From contig CM059193.1 of the NCBI GenBank assembly GCA_030323885.1, forward strand, positions 92,753,990-92,817,989: a stretch of DNA of 64,000 nucleotides, given 5' to 3'. The position numbers and the translations under genes are program-made. The notes under the pieces were generated by a model, which saw only the letters and a program-made list of their open reading frames with translations, was not told the DNA's origin and searched no databases. Shown piece after piece: positions 22,264 through 33,825 of the stretch. Within the stretch, counting starts at the first letter, position 1. Each line of letters starts with the position of its first letter. This DNA is from Branchipolynoe longqiensis. Its lineage: Eukaryota > Annelida > Polychaeta > Phyllodocida > Polynoidae.

Positions 22264-22344
22264 GTTTGACTCGACTGGGAATCGAACTCCCGATCTCTCG
22301 CACGGAAGGCATGTGGTCTACTAATTCGGCCACCGTGTCCGGTC
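22264..22344 (-). mobile_element. SINE-A (head R) head only
   Basis: It reads gtttgactcgactgggaatc gaactcccgatctctcgcac, a ggaaggcatgtggtctacta segment, then attcggccaccgtgtccgg. The tRNA-like portion stops at the (CCCCG)n tract, where the body should begin. Confidence 0.85.
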
Positions 22345-22392
22345 ACAAATATATAATTGTGCTAGTAAAATATTACTATTTAAATTAACAAA

Positions 22393-22443
22393 ACCACACA
22401 CACACACACACACACACAGACACACACACACATACACACACAC
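22393..22443. repeat. (CA)n microsatellite
   Basis: An alternating CA run with two small interruptions. Confidence 0.95.
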
Positions 22444-23438
22444 TAAACAAACCACTAGTTTCCACAAATAAGAGTAATTAATTACTAGTGAAAAGCCCCC
22501 TGGTGGTGGCAAAATGTAACTCCGCCCCTGGGACTGACTGTCCGGTGAGTGGGTGATAAGGCGATGTGGGATGGCGCTGCCTCACGTTTCTCACACCAGG
22601 GGACGCGTCGCACCAGGCGTCATGGATTGAACATTTACACGCAGTGAACGAGCACTTGGCGGCAGTCACGTCCTGCTAGTGTACACCCTTGAGTAATGTT
22701 GTGTCAAATGTTTGTTAAAAGTGAACTACCAATGAATCTGCATCACTATATGATTATTGATAGTGAATAAACAAAAATTAGGGTGGGAATTCTTTCTTAA
22801 CTTCTAACAGTGGGGACCAGACACTTGCTGTCAGGACTTCACCTCGTCCACACCTCTTCTATCGTCTTTCCGCTGCCGGTCTCCTCCTTGATTATGTCTG
22901 AAAAGAGTTCCTGCAGGGGGAGCCAGCCAGCTTTTCACCTTCTATCTCTTACTCTGTCTGTGTCTCCTGCTCGCCAACTGGTCACCACAGGGCAAGGAGG
23001 CACGGCCCTTTGACTCAACTCTCCTGACCTCTCTTTCCTCTATACTACCCTTTCTTTTTTCTCCTCACAGGCTTACTCCTCCCCCTGATCAAGGGAGGTG
23101 TTTGCTTGGGTGGGGTCCTTTATCTTTTTCACTGTTTCGCTTTCCACCTTCTTGCGGCAGATCCCCCCTTCCCCCCCCCCCCCCCCCCCCCCTTTCCTCC
23201 CAACCCATCGACGACTGGACATGAGTGTTCTGCTAAAATCGGACCTGCCGAGACCAGGTGCCACTTCAGCGATTCGTCATTATCATAGTCAACTACACCC
23301 TACTTCTACAAACTCCTCCCCCCAAAAGTCTACACGTTAGCCAAAATCGGACCGATTTACGGATGTCGTTTATATAATGCTGCAGTTCTGCAGTGTGTAA
23401 CCGCCAAGGTTACAAACTGCCCCCCACAAAGAGAAGAA
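22444..23438. other. Intergenic, no gene seen
   Basis: Contains a 20-base-scale C-run near 23167-23192. Several short open frames cross it without any domain. Confidence 0.4.
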
Positions 23439-23787
23439 GACCAGACGGGATGGCCAAATGAGTTGAGTGTCCGTCTTCCATTTTTGTAGATCGTGGGATT
23501 CTAACCCACAGGTTCGAACCCTAGTCGAATCAAACCAATGACTTAAAAATGTATACTTGCCACTTCCTAGCCTCAAGCTCGGCATTAATAGGATAGGGTA
23601 TGGATTGGTTGGTTCGGTGTCAGGATAATGTGACTGGGTGGGATATCGAATCATGGTGCTGGCAGCCTGATTTCCCAGTGGAGCAGCACTATAAAGTAAG
23701 CATGAGTGCGCACTGTCATAAGTCGGTACCCATCCTGATATGACCTTAAATGTTGCTAGGACCTAAAACTCCAACAACCAACCAACT
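23439..23787 (+). mobile_element. SINE-A (head L), full length
   Basis: Head agacgggatggccaaatgag ttgag, B box aggttcgaaccctag, complete body and tail taaatgttgctaggacctaa with caaccaacc. Confidence 0.93.
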
Positions 23788-24398
23788 TGATTCTGGATTA
23801 TTACATAATGGTGATTTAACACAATTAGGGTGGGACCATGGTGAAACCTCACCTTGTTCTGCCTAGGAGAGGTCAACTTTGATTTTGAAGGACTGTTACT
23901 GAATGTCATCTGACCAGAGTCAAAATGACGTCATTTCTCACCGAAAGCCATTTGTACTCACTAAAACTACGCGTGTAAATAATACATGTTGTATACAGCC
24001 AGCTTAGAAGGCAGACGACATTCATTGATCAGAGACGGTGCTAGGTGTCAGATGTGTAAAACAGGTATTGCACTGCACTGTTGGTACACTGCCTTAGTGT
24101 CGTGGAAGTCAACGCCTGGTACTTTATCAACTCATTAGAGGGATGTCAGGCCATGTCAGTAACAAAGCCATCTTTAAAGTTACAAAACACCAACACCCAT
24201 GACAGCCCACCCCACCTTAGCCACCTTAGTGAATAGCTAGAATAGGCGCGTCTAGTTAGTGTGAAATGGCACACCCAACGAAAGGCACAAAACACCCAGC
24301 GAAAGGCACAAAGAAATGAACTGTGAATGGACACTAGCTACAGGTGAGGCTGTGTGTCGCTTCTTACCAAAGATGCACCATGGTAAATGTGACTTGTG
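23788..24398. other. Intergenic, no gene seen
   Basis: Unique-looking DNA with a short local duplication (gaaaggcacaaa twice near 24280-24310). Confidence 0.4.
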
Positions 24399-24727
24399 AT
24401 TGTTTGTTGTTGTCTTAACGTCCTAGCAACATCTAAGGTCATATCAGGACGTGTAACGACTTGTGATAGCATGCCCTCATGGTGACTTTATAGTGCTGCC
24501 CCACTGGGAAATCAGGCACCATTACCTCATATCCCACTCAGTCACATTATCCTGACACTGAGCTAACCAATGCATGCCCTATCCTATTAATGCCCAGTGC
24601 CGGGATAGGAAGCGACAAGTATCAATTTTATAAGTCATTGGTTTGACTCGACCGGGAACCAAACTGCCAATCCCTCGCACGTGAGGCCCGCGCTCTACCA
24701 ATTCGGCTACCGCGCCTGGTTGTGACC
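24399..24727 (-). mobile_element. SINE-A (head R), minus strand, full length
   Basis: The tail (gttgttgtcttaacgtccta), body and complete head (cccgcgctctaccaattcgg ctaccgcgcc) are all present. Confidence 0.92.
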
Positions 24728-24880
24728 AGTGTATCCTCTTGACAAGCCACATTTGAACTATCTGTACCATGATAAAACACAAAAGCACCAGCTGTGTTAA
24801 CAAATTCCACGATGAGATTACACAAATCAGTTTGTAGATCCGCTCCGCGATAAGAACCTAGGTTTTAAAACAACAACCAG

Positions 24881-25008
24881 GCCGAATGTGTTGCGGGCTC
24901 ACTTCCCATGTGGCAGAGCGTGGGTACAAACCCTGACTGAGTCAAACCAATGACTTTAAAGTTGCTACTTGCCGCTACCTTGCTTAGCATTCAGCATTAC
25001 TAGGATAA
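24881..25008 (+). mobile_element. SINE-A 5' fragment, first half of a dimer
   Basis: A decayed head (cacttcccatgtggcagagc) and the first part of the body up to cattactaggataagga. The next SINE-A starts immediately. Confidence 0.7.
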
Positions 25009-25350
25009 GGACTCGGCATGATGGCCAATCCTGTAGAGCGCAGGCCTTCCATGCGGGATATCGGGAGTTCAATTCCCAGTCGACTCAAACCAATGACATA
25101 CAAAATTGATACTTGTCGCTTCCTAGCCTGGTGCTTGGCATTAATAGGATAGGACAATGACTGGTTAGCTCAGTGTCAGGATAATGTGATTGGGTGGGAT
25201 ATCGGGTCATGGTGCTGGCGGCCTGATTTCCCAGTGGGGCAGCACTATGAAGTCACCATGATTACGCACTGTCACAAGTCGGTAGCCGTCCTGATATGAC
25301 ATGAGATGTTTCCAGGACGTAAAACTCCAACAATCAACCAACCAATCAAC
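25009..25350 (+). mobile_element. SINE-A (head R), second half of a dimer
   Basis: Head catgatggccaatcctgtag agcg, B box gttcaattcccag, complete body and tail gatgtttccaggacgtaaaa then caatcaaccaacc. Confidence 0.9.
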
Positions 25351-25365
25351 TGCGACAGGGCAAAG

Positions 25366-25421
25366 AGCAGTCCAATGAGGAAGACCGATTGTCCACACTT
25401 GAAATTTCCCGCGTTTCAATG
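25366..25421 (+). mobile_element. SINE-A alternative 3' tail fragment
   Basis: It reads gcagtccaatgaggaagacc gattg, then a cacttgaaatttcccgcg stretch. This matches the alternative SINE-A tail seen complete at 59575-59646. Confidence 0.6.
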
Positions 25422-25511
25422 AATATAACAACCACAAAACCTTTTTTTAAACAGCTCACTCTTGACAGCAGTTCCGTGCCAAAAAGACGAGCCAACAAAG
25501 CCGCTCGGTTT

Positions 25512-25925
25512 ACACAGGTGTCGCTGACACAGGAGGCGGCTGTTGGCGGCCTTGAGGTGGCACCGTTGAGGGTGCGGGAGAACCCAGGCACTGCACTGCG
25601 CACTGCACTGCGCCTTAAAGAAAGCCGGCAGAACTTGATTGTTCGAAGCCTGTGATTGATTTATAAACAGGTAAGAAGCGGCGTAGATGGACTAATCGTG
25701 TACTTTCACTCAAAGGTATACACAGGTGTCGCTGACACAGGAGGCGGCTGTTGGCGGCCTTGAGGTGGCACCGTTGACAGTGCGGGAGAACCCAGGCACT
25801 GTGCCTTAAAGAAAGGCGGGAGAACTTGATTGTTCGAAGCCTGTGATTGATTTATAAACAGGTAGGAAGCGGCGTAGATGGACTGATCGTGTACTTTCAT
25901 TTCAGCAGCCGGTGTCGCCACTTGT
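25512..25925. repeat. 208-bp tandem duplication
   Basis: acacaggtgtcgctgacaca starts at 25512 and again at 25720, with near-identical sequence (ggcggctgttggcggccttg, agaacttgattgttcgaagc, ggcgtagatggact). The first copy has an extra cactgcactgcg. No recognised protein. Confidence 0.85.
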
Positions 25926-26277
25926 TAAGTGACTTAGGCATCAAGGTACGTGTTTATATAGTTACCTTGTTTATTAGCACATAAAAAACCCTAAAGGAAA
26001 CACACAAATAAACTCCAGTGGTACCTTTGATTTAAGTTTCACTTCACCGCACACATCTCAGGTCACTGTGTGGCTTCCCCAAGTAATGGGCTTATCTTAC
26101 AACTGAACAGACTGTCTTCAAAGGACAACTCTGCATCCAAACACAATTTGTACATTGGAAAACTGTTCGCACATGACAGGGGTTCGTCGATGACAGGGGT
26201 CGCCGAAAACAGGTACGACTGTAAATAGTAAAAACTGGATTAAAGCAAGGCGTTCAATTCCACCTCATTTAGGTGTG
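25926..26277. other. Intergenic, no gene seen
   Basis: Nothing recognised. Confidence 0.4.
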
Positions 26278-27297
26278 GACAGCCAGCCACAGCCACAGCC
26301 ACAGCCACAGCCACAGCCACATCCACAGTCACACACAGCCACAGCTACCCAAACACAGCCACATCCACAACCACATCCACAGCCACATCCACAGTCACAT
26401 CCACAGCAATCCACAGCACAGCACACCACATCCACAGCCACAGCCACAGTTACATCCACAGCCACAGTCACATCCACAGTCACATCCACAGCCACAGCTA
26501 CCCAAACACAGCCACATCCACAACCACATCCACAGCTACCCAAACACAGCCACATCCACAGCCACAGCCACAGCCACAGCCACAGTCACATCCACAGTCA
26601 CATCCACAGCCACAGCTACCCAAACACAGCCACATCCACAACCACATCGACAGCTACCCAAACACAGCCACATTCACCCAAGACACAGCCACAGCCACCC
26701 AAACACAGCCACCCAAATACAGCCACCCAAATACAGCCATCCTAATACATCCACAGCTACATCCCCACAAGACACAATCACAGTCACCACCCCGAAGACA
26801 GCCACAGACACGGCCAGACACCCAAGACACAGCCACACAAGACACAGACACCAAAACACGGCCACAACCACCCAAACACAGCTACAAACACCCAAACACA
26901 TCCACCTAAACACAGCCACAGCTAACCAAGACACAGCCACAGCGACCCAAAAACAGAGTCACAGCCACCCGAACACAGCCACATCCATCCAAGACACATC
27001 CAGTCACCCAAGACACAGCCAAACAAGACACACCCATAACCACTGAAGACACATCCACAGCCACCCAAATACAGCCACAACCATCCAAGACACACCCACA
27101 GCCACCCAAACACGGCCACTGCCACCCAAACACAGCCACATCCACCCAATACACAGCCACCAAAATACGGCCACAGCCACCCAATACCCAGCCACGCCCA
27201 AGACACACCCACCCACAGATACACCGACACTCATACACAGACACAGCCACAACCGCATACACACACAGACACCCTCACACACATACACACACACCGC
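26278..27297. repeat. CAGCCA / CACATC-rich minisatellite, 1 kb
   Basis: Hexamer-based units (cagcca, catcca, caaacacag) in loose higher-order blocks such as cacagctacccaaacacagc. Lack of TAA/TAG/TGA in such DNA yields a 257-codon frame of H/P/Q/T residues and opposing V/C/G frames. Neither looks like a real protein. Confidence 0.95.
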
Positions 27298-27600
27298 TAG
27301 GTGAGTGCATTACATGCAGACTTTCAGTTCCACATCTGCCTACATGTCGCCCACCACAAAGCCTCGCCCAGTCTGTCAGTTGTGCACCAGATGTAACACT
27401 GCCACTAATAGTACTGGTAATAACAGGCCTGTGGGGGACACCTTTCATACAGCTCTGTAGAGTCTGTCACCTGGTCACACAGCCCACCCTTATTAGTGAA
27501 CTGTGTTTGATGGTGTGACAAACAGACACCGCGGTGGGACAACAACTGGCTACAGAAATGACGCAAACTCACACTGCACATTCATTCATGGCAGACAAGA
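27298..27600. other. Intergenic, no gene seen
   Basis: Nothing recognised. Confidence 0.4.
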
Positions 27601-27882
27601 TTGGTTGATTGGTTGTTTGTTGGAGATTTACGTCCTGGCAACATCTAAGGCCATATCAGGACGGGTACCGACTTGTGACAGTGTGCACTGGTTGCGACTT
27701 TATATTGATGCCCCACTGGGAAATCAGGCCTCTGGCAACATGACCCGATATCGCACCCTATCACATTATCCAGACACTGAGCTAACCAGCCTTGCCCTAT
27801 CCTATTAATGCCGAGTGCCAGGCTAGGAAGCGACAAGTATCAATTTCATAAGTCATTGGTTTGACTCGACCGGGAACCAAAC
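27601..27882 (-). mobile_element. SINE-A, minus strand, head replaced by a palindrome
   Basis: Tail and body are complete through ttggtttgactcgaccggga accaaac. The tRNA-like head then stops exactly where a perfect inverted repeat begins at 27883. Confidence 0.9.
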
Positions 27883-27934
27883 TGGCAGGCAAGTATCTAA
27901 TCACATTGTTATGTGATTAGATACTTGCCTGCCA
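27883..27934. repeat. Perfect 24-bp inverted repeat with 4-base loop
   Basis: The arms 27883-27906 and 27911-27934 are exact reverse complements (left arm starts tggcaggcaagtatc, right arm ends gatacttgcctgcca). The loop is tgtt. It sits at the truncated 5' end of a SINE-A. Confidence 0.95.
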
Positions 27935-27974
27935 CAAATTTGTATCATTTATATTATTATCATATACATTTATT

Positions 27975-28140
27975 TAGCAGGGTAAATGGTAATTGCGAAC
28001 AATTGGTCTTCATCATTCCACTGCTCCTTGCCCTATCCTAGTAATTCTGAATGCAAGACTAGGTAGCGACAAGTAATCATTTTAAGTCATTGATATAACT
28101 CACTCGCGGTTCAAACCATGACCTGCCGCATCTCAATTCA
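27975..28140 (-). mobile_element. SINE-A with alternative 3' tail
   Basis: On the minus strand it ends in a ggagcagtggaatgatgaag accaattgttcgcaattacc tail instead of the usual one. The upstream body (attactaggatagggcaa) and a decayed head are present. Same tail as at 53650 and 59575. Confidence 0.75.
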
Positions 28141-28577
28141 GTGCTTTGACACGTCCACAAATGCGGAGAATGCATACGGTCGCAGACCTAATTTAAAATG
28201 TGGACATGCTCCTCCGATTTATTTTCATTCATGCTTTTGTTCTCCCATCAATCTCTACACCAGCCGTTTAAAAAAAGCCGCTCCCTCTTCTGTTGTGTGC
28301 AAGATGCAACACTGAGGCATGAGGGAATATCTTCGGCGGAGTCTCGTATAAATTTACTCCGAAGTCAGTGAATGCTGCGGAGTCCATATTGAATACAGCA
28401 TTATGCATGCGCAGATTAAACAATATGATGCAGGGTCGGCTATATTATACGCCACTAAATAGAGGAGTGATAGGCCAGTCTGTCTGAGCTAAGTTACTAA
28501 GTGACTCAGTGGCCAGAAGAGCTAATCAGTGCCTCAACCACCTCAGCCGTCAATGGCTAACAGCGGCAGGTCTTCAG
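28141..28577. other. Intergenic, no gene seen
   Basis: Nothing recognised beyond short palindromic stretches. Confidence 0.4.
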
Positions 28578-28776
28578 AACCTTTACGTCCTGGCAACATC
28601 TAAGGTCATATCAGGACGGGTACCGACTTGTGACACTGCGACTGTGTACCAGACTAGGTAGTGAGAAGAACAAATTTCGTAAATCACTAGTTTGACTCCG
28701 TCGGGATTCAAGCCCCCAACCTCCTGCATGGGAAGCCGGCCGGCGCTCTTCACAATCTGGCCACCCCGCCCTGTGG
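28578..28776 (-). mobile_element. SINE-A (head R) with internal deletion
   Basis: The tail through accgacttgtgacactgcg is joined directly to the segment near tRNA head (accagactaggtagtgagaa). About half the body is missing. The head ends ctggccaccccgccc. Confidence 0.8.
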
Positions 28777-29079
28777 CTTGCAGAGGGAGTAGGCACCGTT
28801 AAACATTACTGCTATGTCGCTAGTCCTGGGACATTCAGACAACTTTGTCAACGTCACAGCCAATGTCCAGTAATGGTGACTACCGCGATGCATGCTGGGT
28901 AGCAAACCAACAAATAGCACCAACAACAGTTAAGGAGCGCAGTCAAAGACATCTCAGATAGAGTTGGTGCATCATTTGGTGTGATCATCGCCATGTGGCC
29001 ATCACCTTATATGCGGCTAGTATGAAAACTGTACTGCAACACAGGCATTATCTGGCTAGCTCAGGCCACAGAATCTAGC
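28777..29079. other. Intergenic, no gene seen
   Basis: Nothing recognised. Confidence 0.4.
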
Positions 29080-29790
29080 CCTCCAACTGACCCGAGAGCC
29101 TGACTGGGTGATTCCTGCCACAGAACCTAGACTTCCAACTGACCCCAGAGCCTGACTGGGTGATTCCTGCCACAGAACCTAGACTTCCAACTGACCCCAG
29201 AGCCTGACTGGGTGATTCATGCCACAGAATCTAGCCCTCCAACTGACCCGAGAGCCTGACTGGGTGATTCCTGCCACAGAACCTAGACTTCCAACTGACC
29301 CCAGAGCCTGACTGGGTGATTCCTGCCACAGAACCTAGACTTCCAACTGACCCTGACTGGGTGATTCATGCCACAGAACCTAGACTTCCAACTGACCCCA
29401 GAGCCTGACTGGGTGATTCATGCCACAGAACCTAGACTTCCAACTGACCCCAGAGCCTGACTGGGTGATTCCTGCCACAGAACCTAGACTTCCAACTGAC
29501 CCCAGAGCCTGACTGGGTGATTCCTGCCACAGAACCTAGACTTCCAACTGACCCCAGAGCCTGACTGGGTGATTCCTGCCACAGAACCTAGCCTTCCAAC
29601 TGACACGAGAGACTGACTGACTGACCCTGCCACAGAACCTAGCCTTCCAACTGACACGAGAGACTGACTGACTGATACTTGCCACAGAACCTAGCCTTCC
29701 AACTGACCAGAGAGACTGACTGACTGACCCTGCCACATAACCTAGCCTTCCAACCGATCAGATAGCCCAACTTGGTGATCCCTGCCACAG
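29080..29790. repeat. 52-bp minisatellite, about 14 copies
   Basis: Unit: tgactgggtgattcctgcca, cagaacctagacttccaact, gaccccagagcc. Period 52 (29101 and 29153). The last four units are diverged (gactgactgactgaccc). Confidence 0.95.
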
Positions 29791-30855
29791 AACCTATACT
29801 TCCAATTGACCCACGCCCCTGACTGGCTAATCGAATTATGAATCTTTATGTTAATAACAAATTGCATGCCTCCACCACCACCGCACCCCTTTTAGCAAAT
29901 ACACCGGGGTGGCATCATACCATTCCATCCTCTTTACTACCAGTGCCCGTTGGGTGCCAGCCGACTCAGGGAACCCGCTGCGGTCCAACCCCGGCTATGT
30001 ACCGCACTGAATGTTCCAGGTGGAGATTAATGGAGTCGGGGCGAAAGGAAGAGTCCAGGGGTTCTCCATCTGGGGACACGGTGGCAGGTGGGGCGGTGAG
30101 CCTGCTCCACCTCCGCAGCGACAGCCTCTGCACCCTCTTAGAAAGCTGAAAGAGGTTAGGTGTGAGTAATGCTCGGTCACCACAAATCTCCGCCAAGTGG
30201 GTCAATACTGGCACTGAGCCTTCATTCGACACCCACGAGGGGGCGTCACACCCATTGTGAGTTATTAGACCACCACTATTGATATTAGTATAATGATTAC
30301 TATACCTGTCAGCACTACATATAGTAATGTAATTGTTATTAGGATATTTTTAGTAGTTGGGCATTAATAGATTAATAGATTAAACAGATGATGTTTAAAT
30401 GGACTAACACAGAATAATAAAAGCTGGATGTTGGACTGTTTGCAATCTACAAAAACTTACAAGCCATAAACAAGAAGCAAGAAAACCACAATTATTACTA
30501 AAACAAAATTCAGAAGATTTAAAATCAAATTGAACTGGTGCTGCCCAGCAGTGAAAATAAGTGTTAACACACTTATCCGTTATGAGCATGGTAAATAAAT
30601 TCATCACAAAAAAAAAGAAGTTTATCTTACGTTTTGCTGGCCTAATTTAGGGTTGGAGCAGAGTAGTGCATGAGGACCAGACATGCGCTAGAGTGGCACT
30701 TATGCAGCATTACTTACCTATTTTTGTTGTGGTTCAGTTCTATTAAAACGATTAAAAATTCCTTTTAAGTAGCATCAAATGACTAATGAGTCCATCAATA
30801 TGTAAGTTGGTTACGTAGGATCATACCTAGGCAAGCACTTTGGCTTTGAAAATAT
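29791..30855. other. Intergenic, no gene confirmed
   Basis: Two overlapping short frames around 29838-30232 on both strands show no recognisable domain. AT-rich DNA follows. Confidence 0.4.
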
Positions 30856-31225
30856 TGTAGTAGTCTGCACTGACCTCTCAGGCAAGGAGCTAGATAGACA
30901 GGTAGGTGTGGGTAGTGTAATGACATCAGGAAGCCTAGGTGGTGTAATGGTTAGTACCTTGGGCCAGAATGCAAGAAATGTGGGTTTCGATTCCCGTTCT
31001 AGGCCCAATATTTTCCATTTTCATTACCCCTCCATGACACTGCGCCGTGACCAGGATCCTGTTCAAGCTATGAGCTGTATGGGTGTTGAACCTACCCTGT
31101 GTATATACACATGTAAGTGCATTATCTGTATACATGTATGTAATTGTAAGCATTAAATGACCATTTCAAAGACTTACAATTCCAGTGGGACAAGTGTAGT
31201 AGTCTGCACTGACTTCTCAGGCAAG
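30856..31225 (+). mobile_element. SINE-C unit with terminal direct repeats
   Basis: A 31-bp sequence (tgtagtagtctgcactgacc...) starts at 30856 and recurs at 31195, an offset of 339 bp. Between them lie a tRNA-like segment (A box ggtggtgtaatggttag, B box gggtttcgattcccg) and a body with accaggatcctgttcaagct. The same unit occurs inverted at 54900-55272. Confidence 0.75.
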
Positions 31226-31568
31226 TTTGTTTGTTTGTTTATTATTGTTTTACATCCTAGCAACATCTAAGGTCATATCAGGATGGGTACCAACTTGTAA
31301 CAGTGCACACTCATGGTGACTTTATAGTGCTGCCCCACTGGGAAACCAGTCCACCGGCACCATGACCTGATATCCCACTCAGTCACATTATCCTGACACT
31401 GAGCCAACCAGTCCTTGCCCTATCCTAATAATGCCGAGCGCCAGGCTAGGAAGTGACATGTATACATTTTTAAGTCATCATTTCGAACTCAAGGACCCAT
31501 GGGTTCGGATCCCCCGATCTCCCAAAACAGGAGACGGACGCTCAACTCATTCGGCATCTCGTCCGGTG
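31226..31568 (-). mobile_element. SINE-A (head L), minus strand, full length
   Basis: (gttt)n tail end, complete body, head with tandem T-arm motifs and gacgctcaactcattcggca. It starts exactly at the end of the SINE-C repeat. Confidence 0.92.
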
Positions 31569-32487
31569 TGCAGCTTTAAGTTGTACTTGGGATATTGCAC
31601 GCTGGTGTTCAGATGGTGCTGTGTGTTGCTTTAAGCAACTAAAACCAGACAGTATTGCTTGTTTCCTCAATGTGTCACATGTCACTTTTAGGAAGGCCCT
31701 TGCCACGGAGGTAGCATAATGTTTTATTCAACAATCGCAACAAATTTCAACCAAATCCCACACACAAATGAAACAGCACATTACACGAAAAGCACTACTT
31801 TTGCCACAAAACCAGATTTTCCACTGCAACCCCCCCCCCTCCTACCTCCACCCCTACCGATTTAAATCTTCCCACCAAAGGATCAGTAATTAACTAAACG
31901 CAATGCCTTAGCTACAACAACAGCAACTCACAAACCCGTCCGCATGCGCAAATGATGGTACATATTTAAGACGTGCGCTCTGATAATGGTTCGTAACACA
32001 ATCACAGCCGGCTTCTCATTAATACGATATCTGTAAGTAAAAACGCAGTGACACACCGACAACCAGGCGCCCATCTCCTGCCACCCGCCTCACCCGGTGC
32101 CACCAGCATGCACTGCTCCGCTCCTCCATAAATGTATTTCTCCCAATGATGTCAACTGAAATAGAAATAAATAATAAACAAAATAACAAAAAAGGAGGCG
32201 GGGGATGGAGGAATTAGAAAAAGTCATTGCCTGGCTAGAAGCGATGGCTTTCACTTCCTAGTAGAGCAGGCCACGCGGTGTGTGTGCGCGTGTGTGTGTG
32301 TGTATGTGTATGTGTGTGTGTGTGTAATCGCTAGGTGGGTGGGTGGGGGCCCATGGTGGCGGTGATACTGCAGGGCCAGTGTCAAACCCCCATCTCCTAA
32401 TACTACTACCACTATACTACTTACGTAGGGGTGGGGGGGGGGGGTCTTACTACTACGCATCCAACATCATCTACTGTTCCGAAAAGA
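31569..32487. other. Intergenic with (TG)n and short G/C runs, no gene
   Basis: A (TG)n run occupies 32276-32325. C- and G-runs are present at about 31830 and 32435. Confidence 0.5.
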
Positions 32488-32747
32488 TGGTTGGTTGATG
32501 GAGTTCTACCTCCAGGCAACATCTAAGGTCATATCAGGATGGGTACTGACTTATGAAAGTGCACACTCATGGTGATTTTATAGTGCTGCCCCACTGGGAA
32601 ATCAGACGGCCAGCACCATGACCTGATATCCCATCGCACTCGGTCACATTATCCGGACACTGAGACAACCAGTCCTTGCCCTATCCCATTAATGCCGACG
32701 ACCTGGCTAGGAAGCGAAAAGTATCAATTCTGTAAGTCACTGGTTTG
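32488..32747 (-). mobile_element. SINE-A, minus strand, head missing
   Basis: Tail (ggttggttgatggagttcta) and body to cagtgacttacagaattgat on the minus strand. The head is replaced by a short tandem repeat at 32752. Confidence 0.88.
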
Positions 32748-32751
32748 TTGC

Positions 32752-32968
32752 AAGCTGTCTCGGGTCAGAGGCAGAGAGACAGGACGACTAGCAGCCTAAC
32801 CTGTCCAGAAAGGCACAGACCCAGGTTCGACTCTCTGATTAAATATTCCGGAAAAGCAGAGACTCAGGTTTGCCTCTGTTTAAATATTCCGGAAAGGCAG
32901 AGACCCAAGTTTGACTCTCTGTTTAAGCAGTCCAGAAAGGCAGAGACCCAGGTTTTGACTCAAGTCTA
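32752..32968. repeat. About 48-bp tandem repeat, four copies
   Basis: The unit contains ccggaaaggcagagacccag and gtttgactctctgttta. Confidence 0.85.
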
Positions 32969-33239
32969 GGCAGACCAATTTTCGTGCATTTTGTCGGTAC
33001 AAAGAGAGCTCATACCATAGGAAGGCCCGCTAACAAATGGCGACTTCCACAAGGGGAAATAGAAAGTCTAGCGCCGCAACATAACACTGTCCGCTCCCCA
33101 GCCCGAATATCAATAAGCGGCTTGTAAAGAATGGCCCATAACGAACTGGAACCATAATAGCTGCAACAGGCCGCACTGACCTCATCAAGTAACAGGCCGC
33201 ATAGACTAGCTGCAGGTAGGCATGTGTTTGTGAATCGCA
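32969..33239. other. Short spacer, no gene seen
   Basis: Nothing recognised. Confidence 0.4.
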
Positions 33240-33630
33240 TCGCTGCGGAATGCAGGTTTGAATCCCAGTGCAGATCTACAGTGTGTGTCTGCTACACCTC
33301 CCTAAGACCCCTAATCCATCACCACCTAGCCAGACTTGGTGGAGACATCCCATATCCAGCACTGACTCCTTCCGGAATGGCAGCAACGTGGGTTCGAATC
33401 CCAGTGAAGAGCTACACTGTCTGTTACACCTCCCTAAGACCCCTGATCCATCACCACCTAGCCAGACTTGTTGGAGGCATCCCAGATCCAGCACCGACTC
33501 CTTCCGGAATGGCAGCAACGTGGGTTCGAATCCCAGTGTAGACCTACGGTGTCCACTACACCTCCCTGAGACCCCTGATCAATCACCACCTAGCCAGACT
33601 TGGTGGAGACATTCCAGATCCAGCCCTGAC
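33240..33630. repeat. 132-bp tandem repeat, three copies, with B-box-like motif
   Basis: ccctaagac/ccctgag starts at 33300, 33432 and 33564, a constant 132-bp period. Each unit carries gtgggttcgaatcccagtg, close to the tRNA B box, next to tccttccggaatggcagcaa. 132 is a multiple of 3, so open frames persist, but there is no domain. Confidence 0.9.
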
Positions 33631-33825
33631 TCCTTACACGACCACATCTCGTGGCTAGTTGATTGCATGCGCTGAATGTTTAAGCAAATGCATCCTTAAA
33701 AGCACTATATTTGAGGGATGGGTTCGGGCAGCCGGTGCCTCCAGAGCAGCAGTACAGGCCGCACGTATACTTAGCAGTAAGTGTCTCAAAACGAGGCACA
33801 CGCAGCACAACCAGCACACCACCAT

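Noticed and set aside
26273..27046. 257-codon His/Ser/Thr/Gln frame
   Set aside because: Pure CAGCCA-type repeat read as codons, with competing frames on the same DNA.
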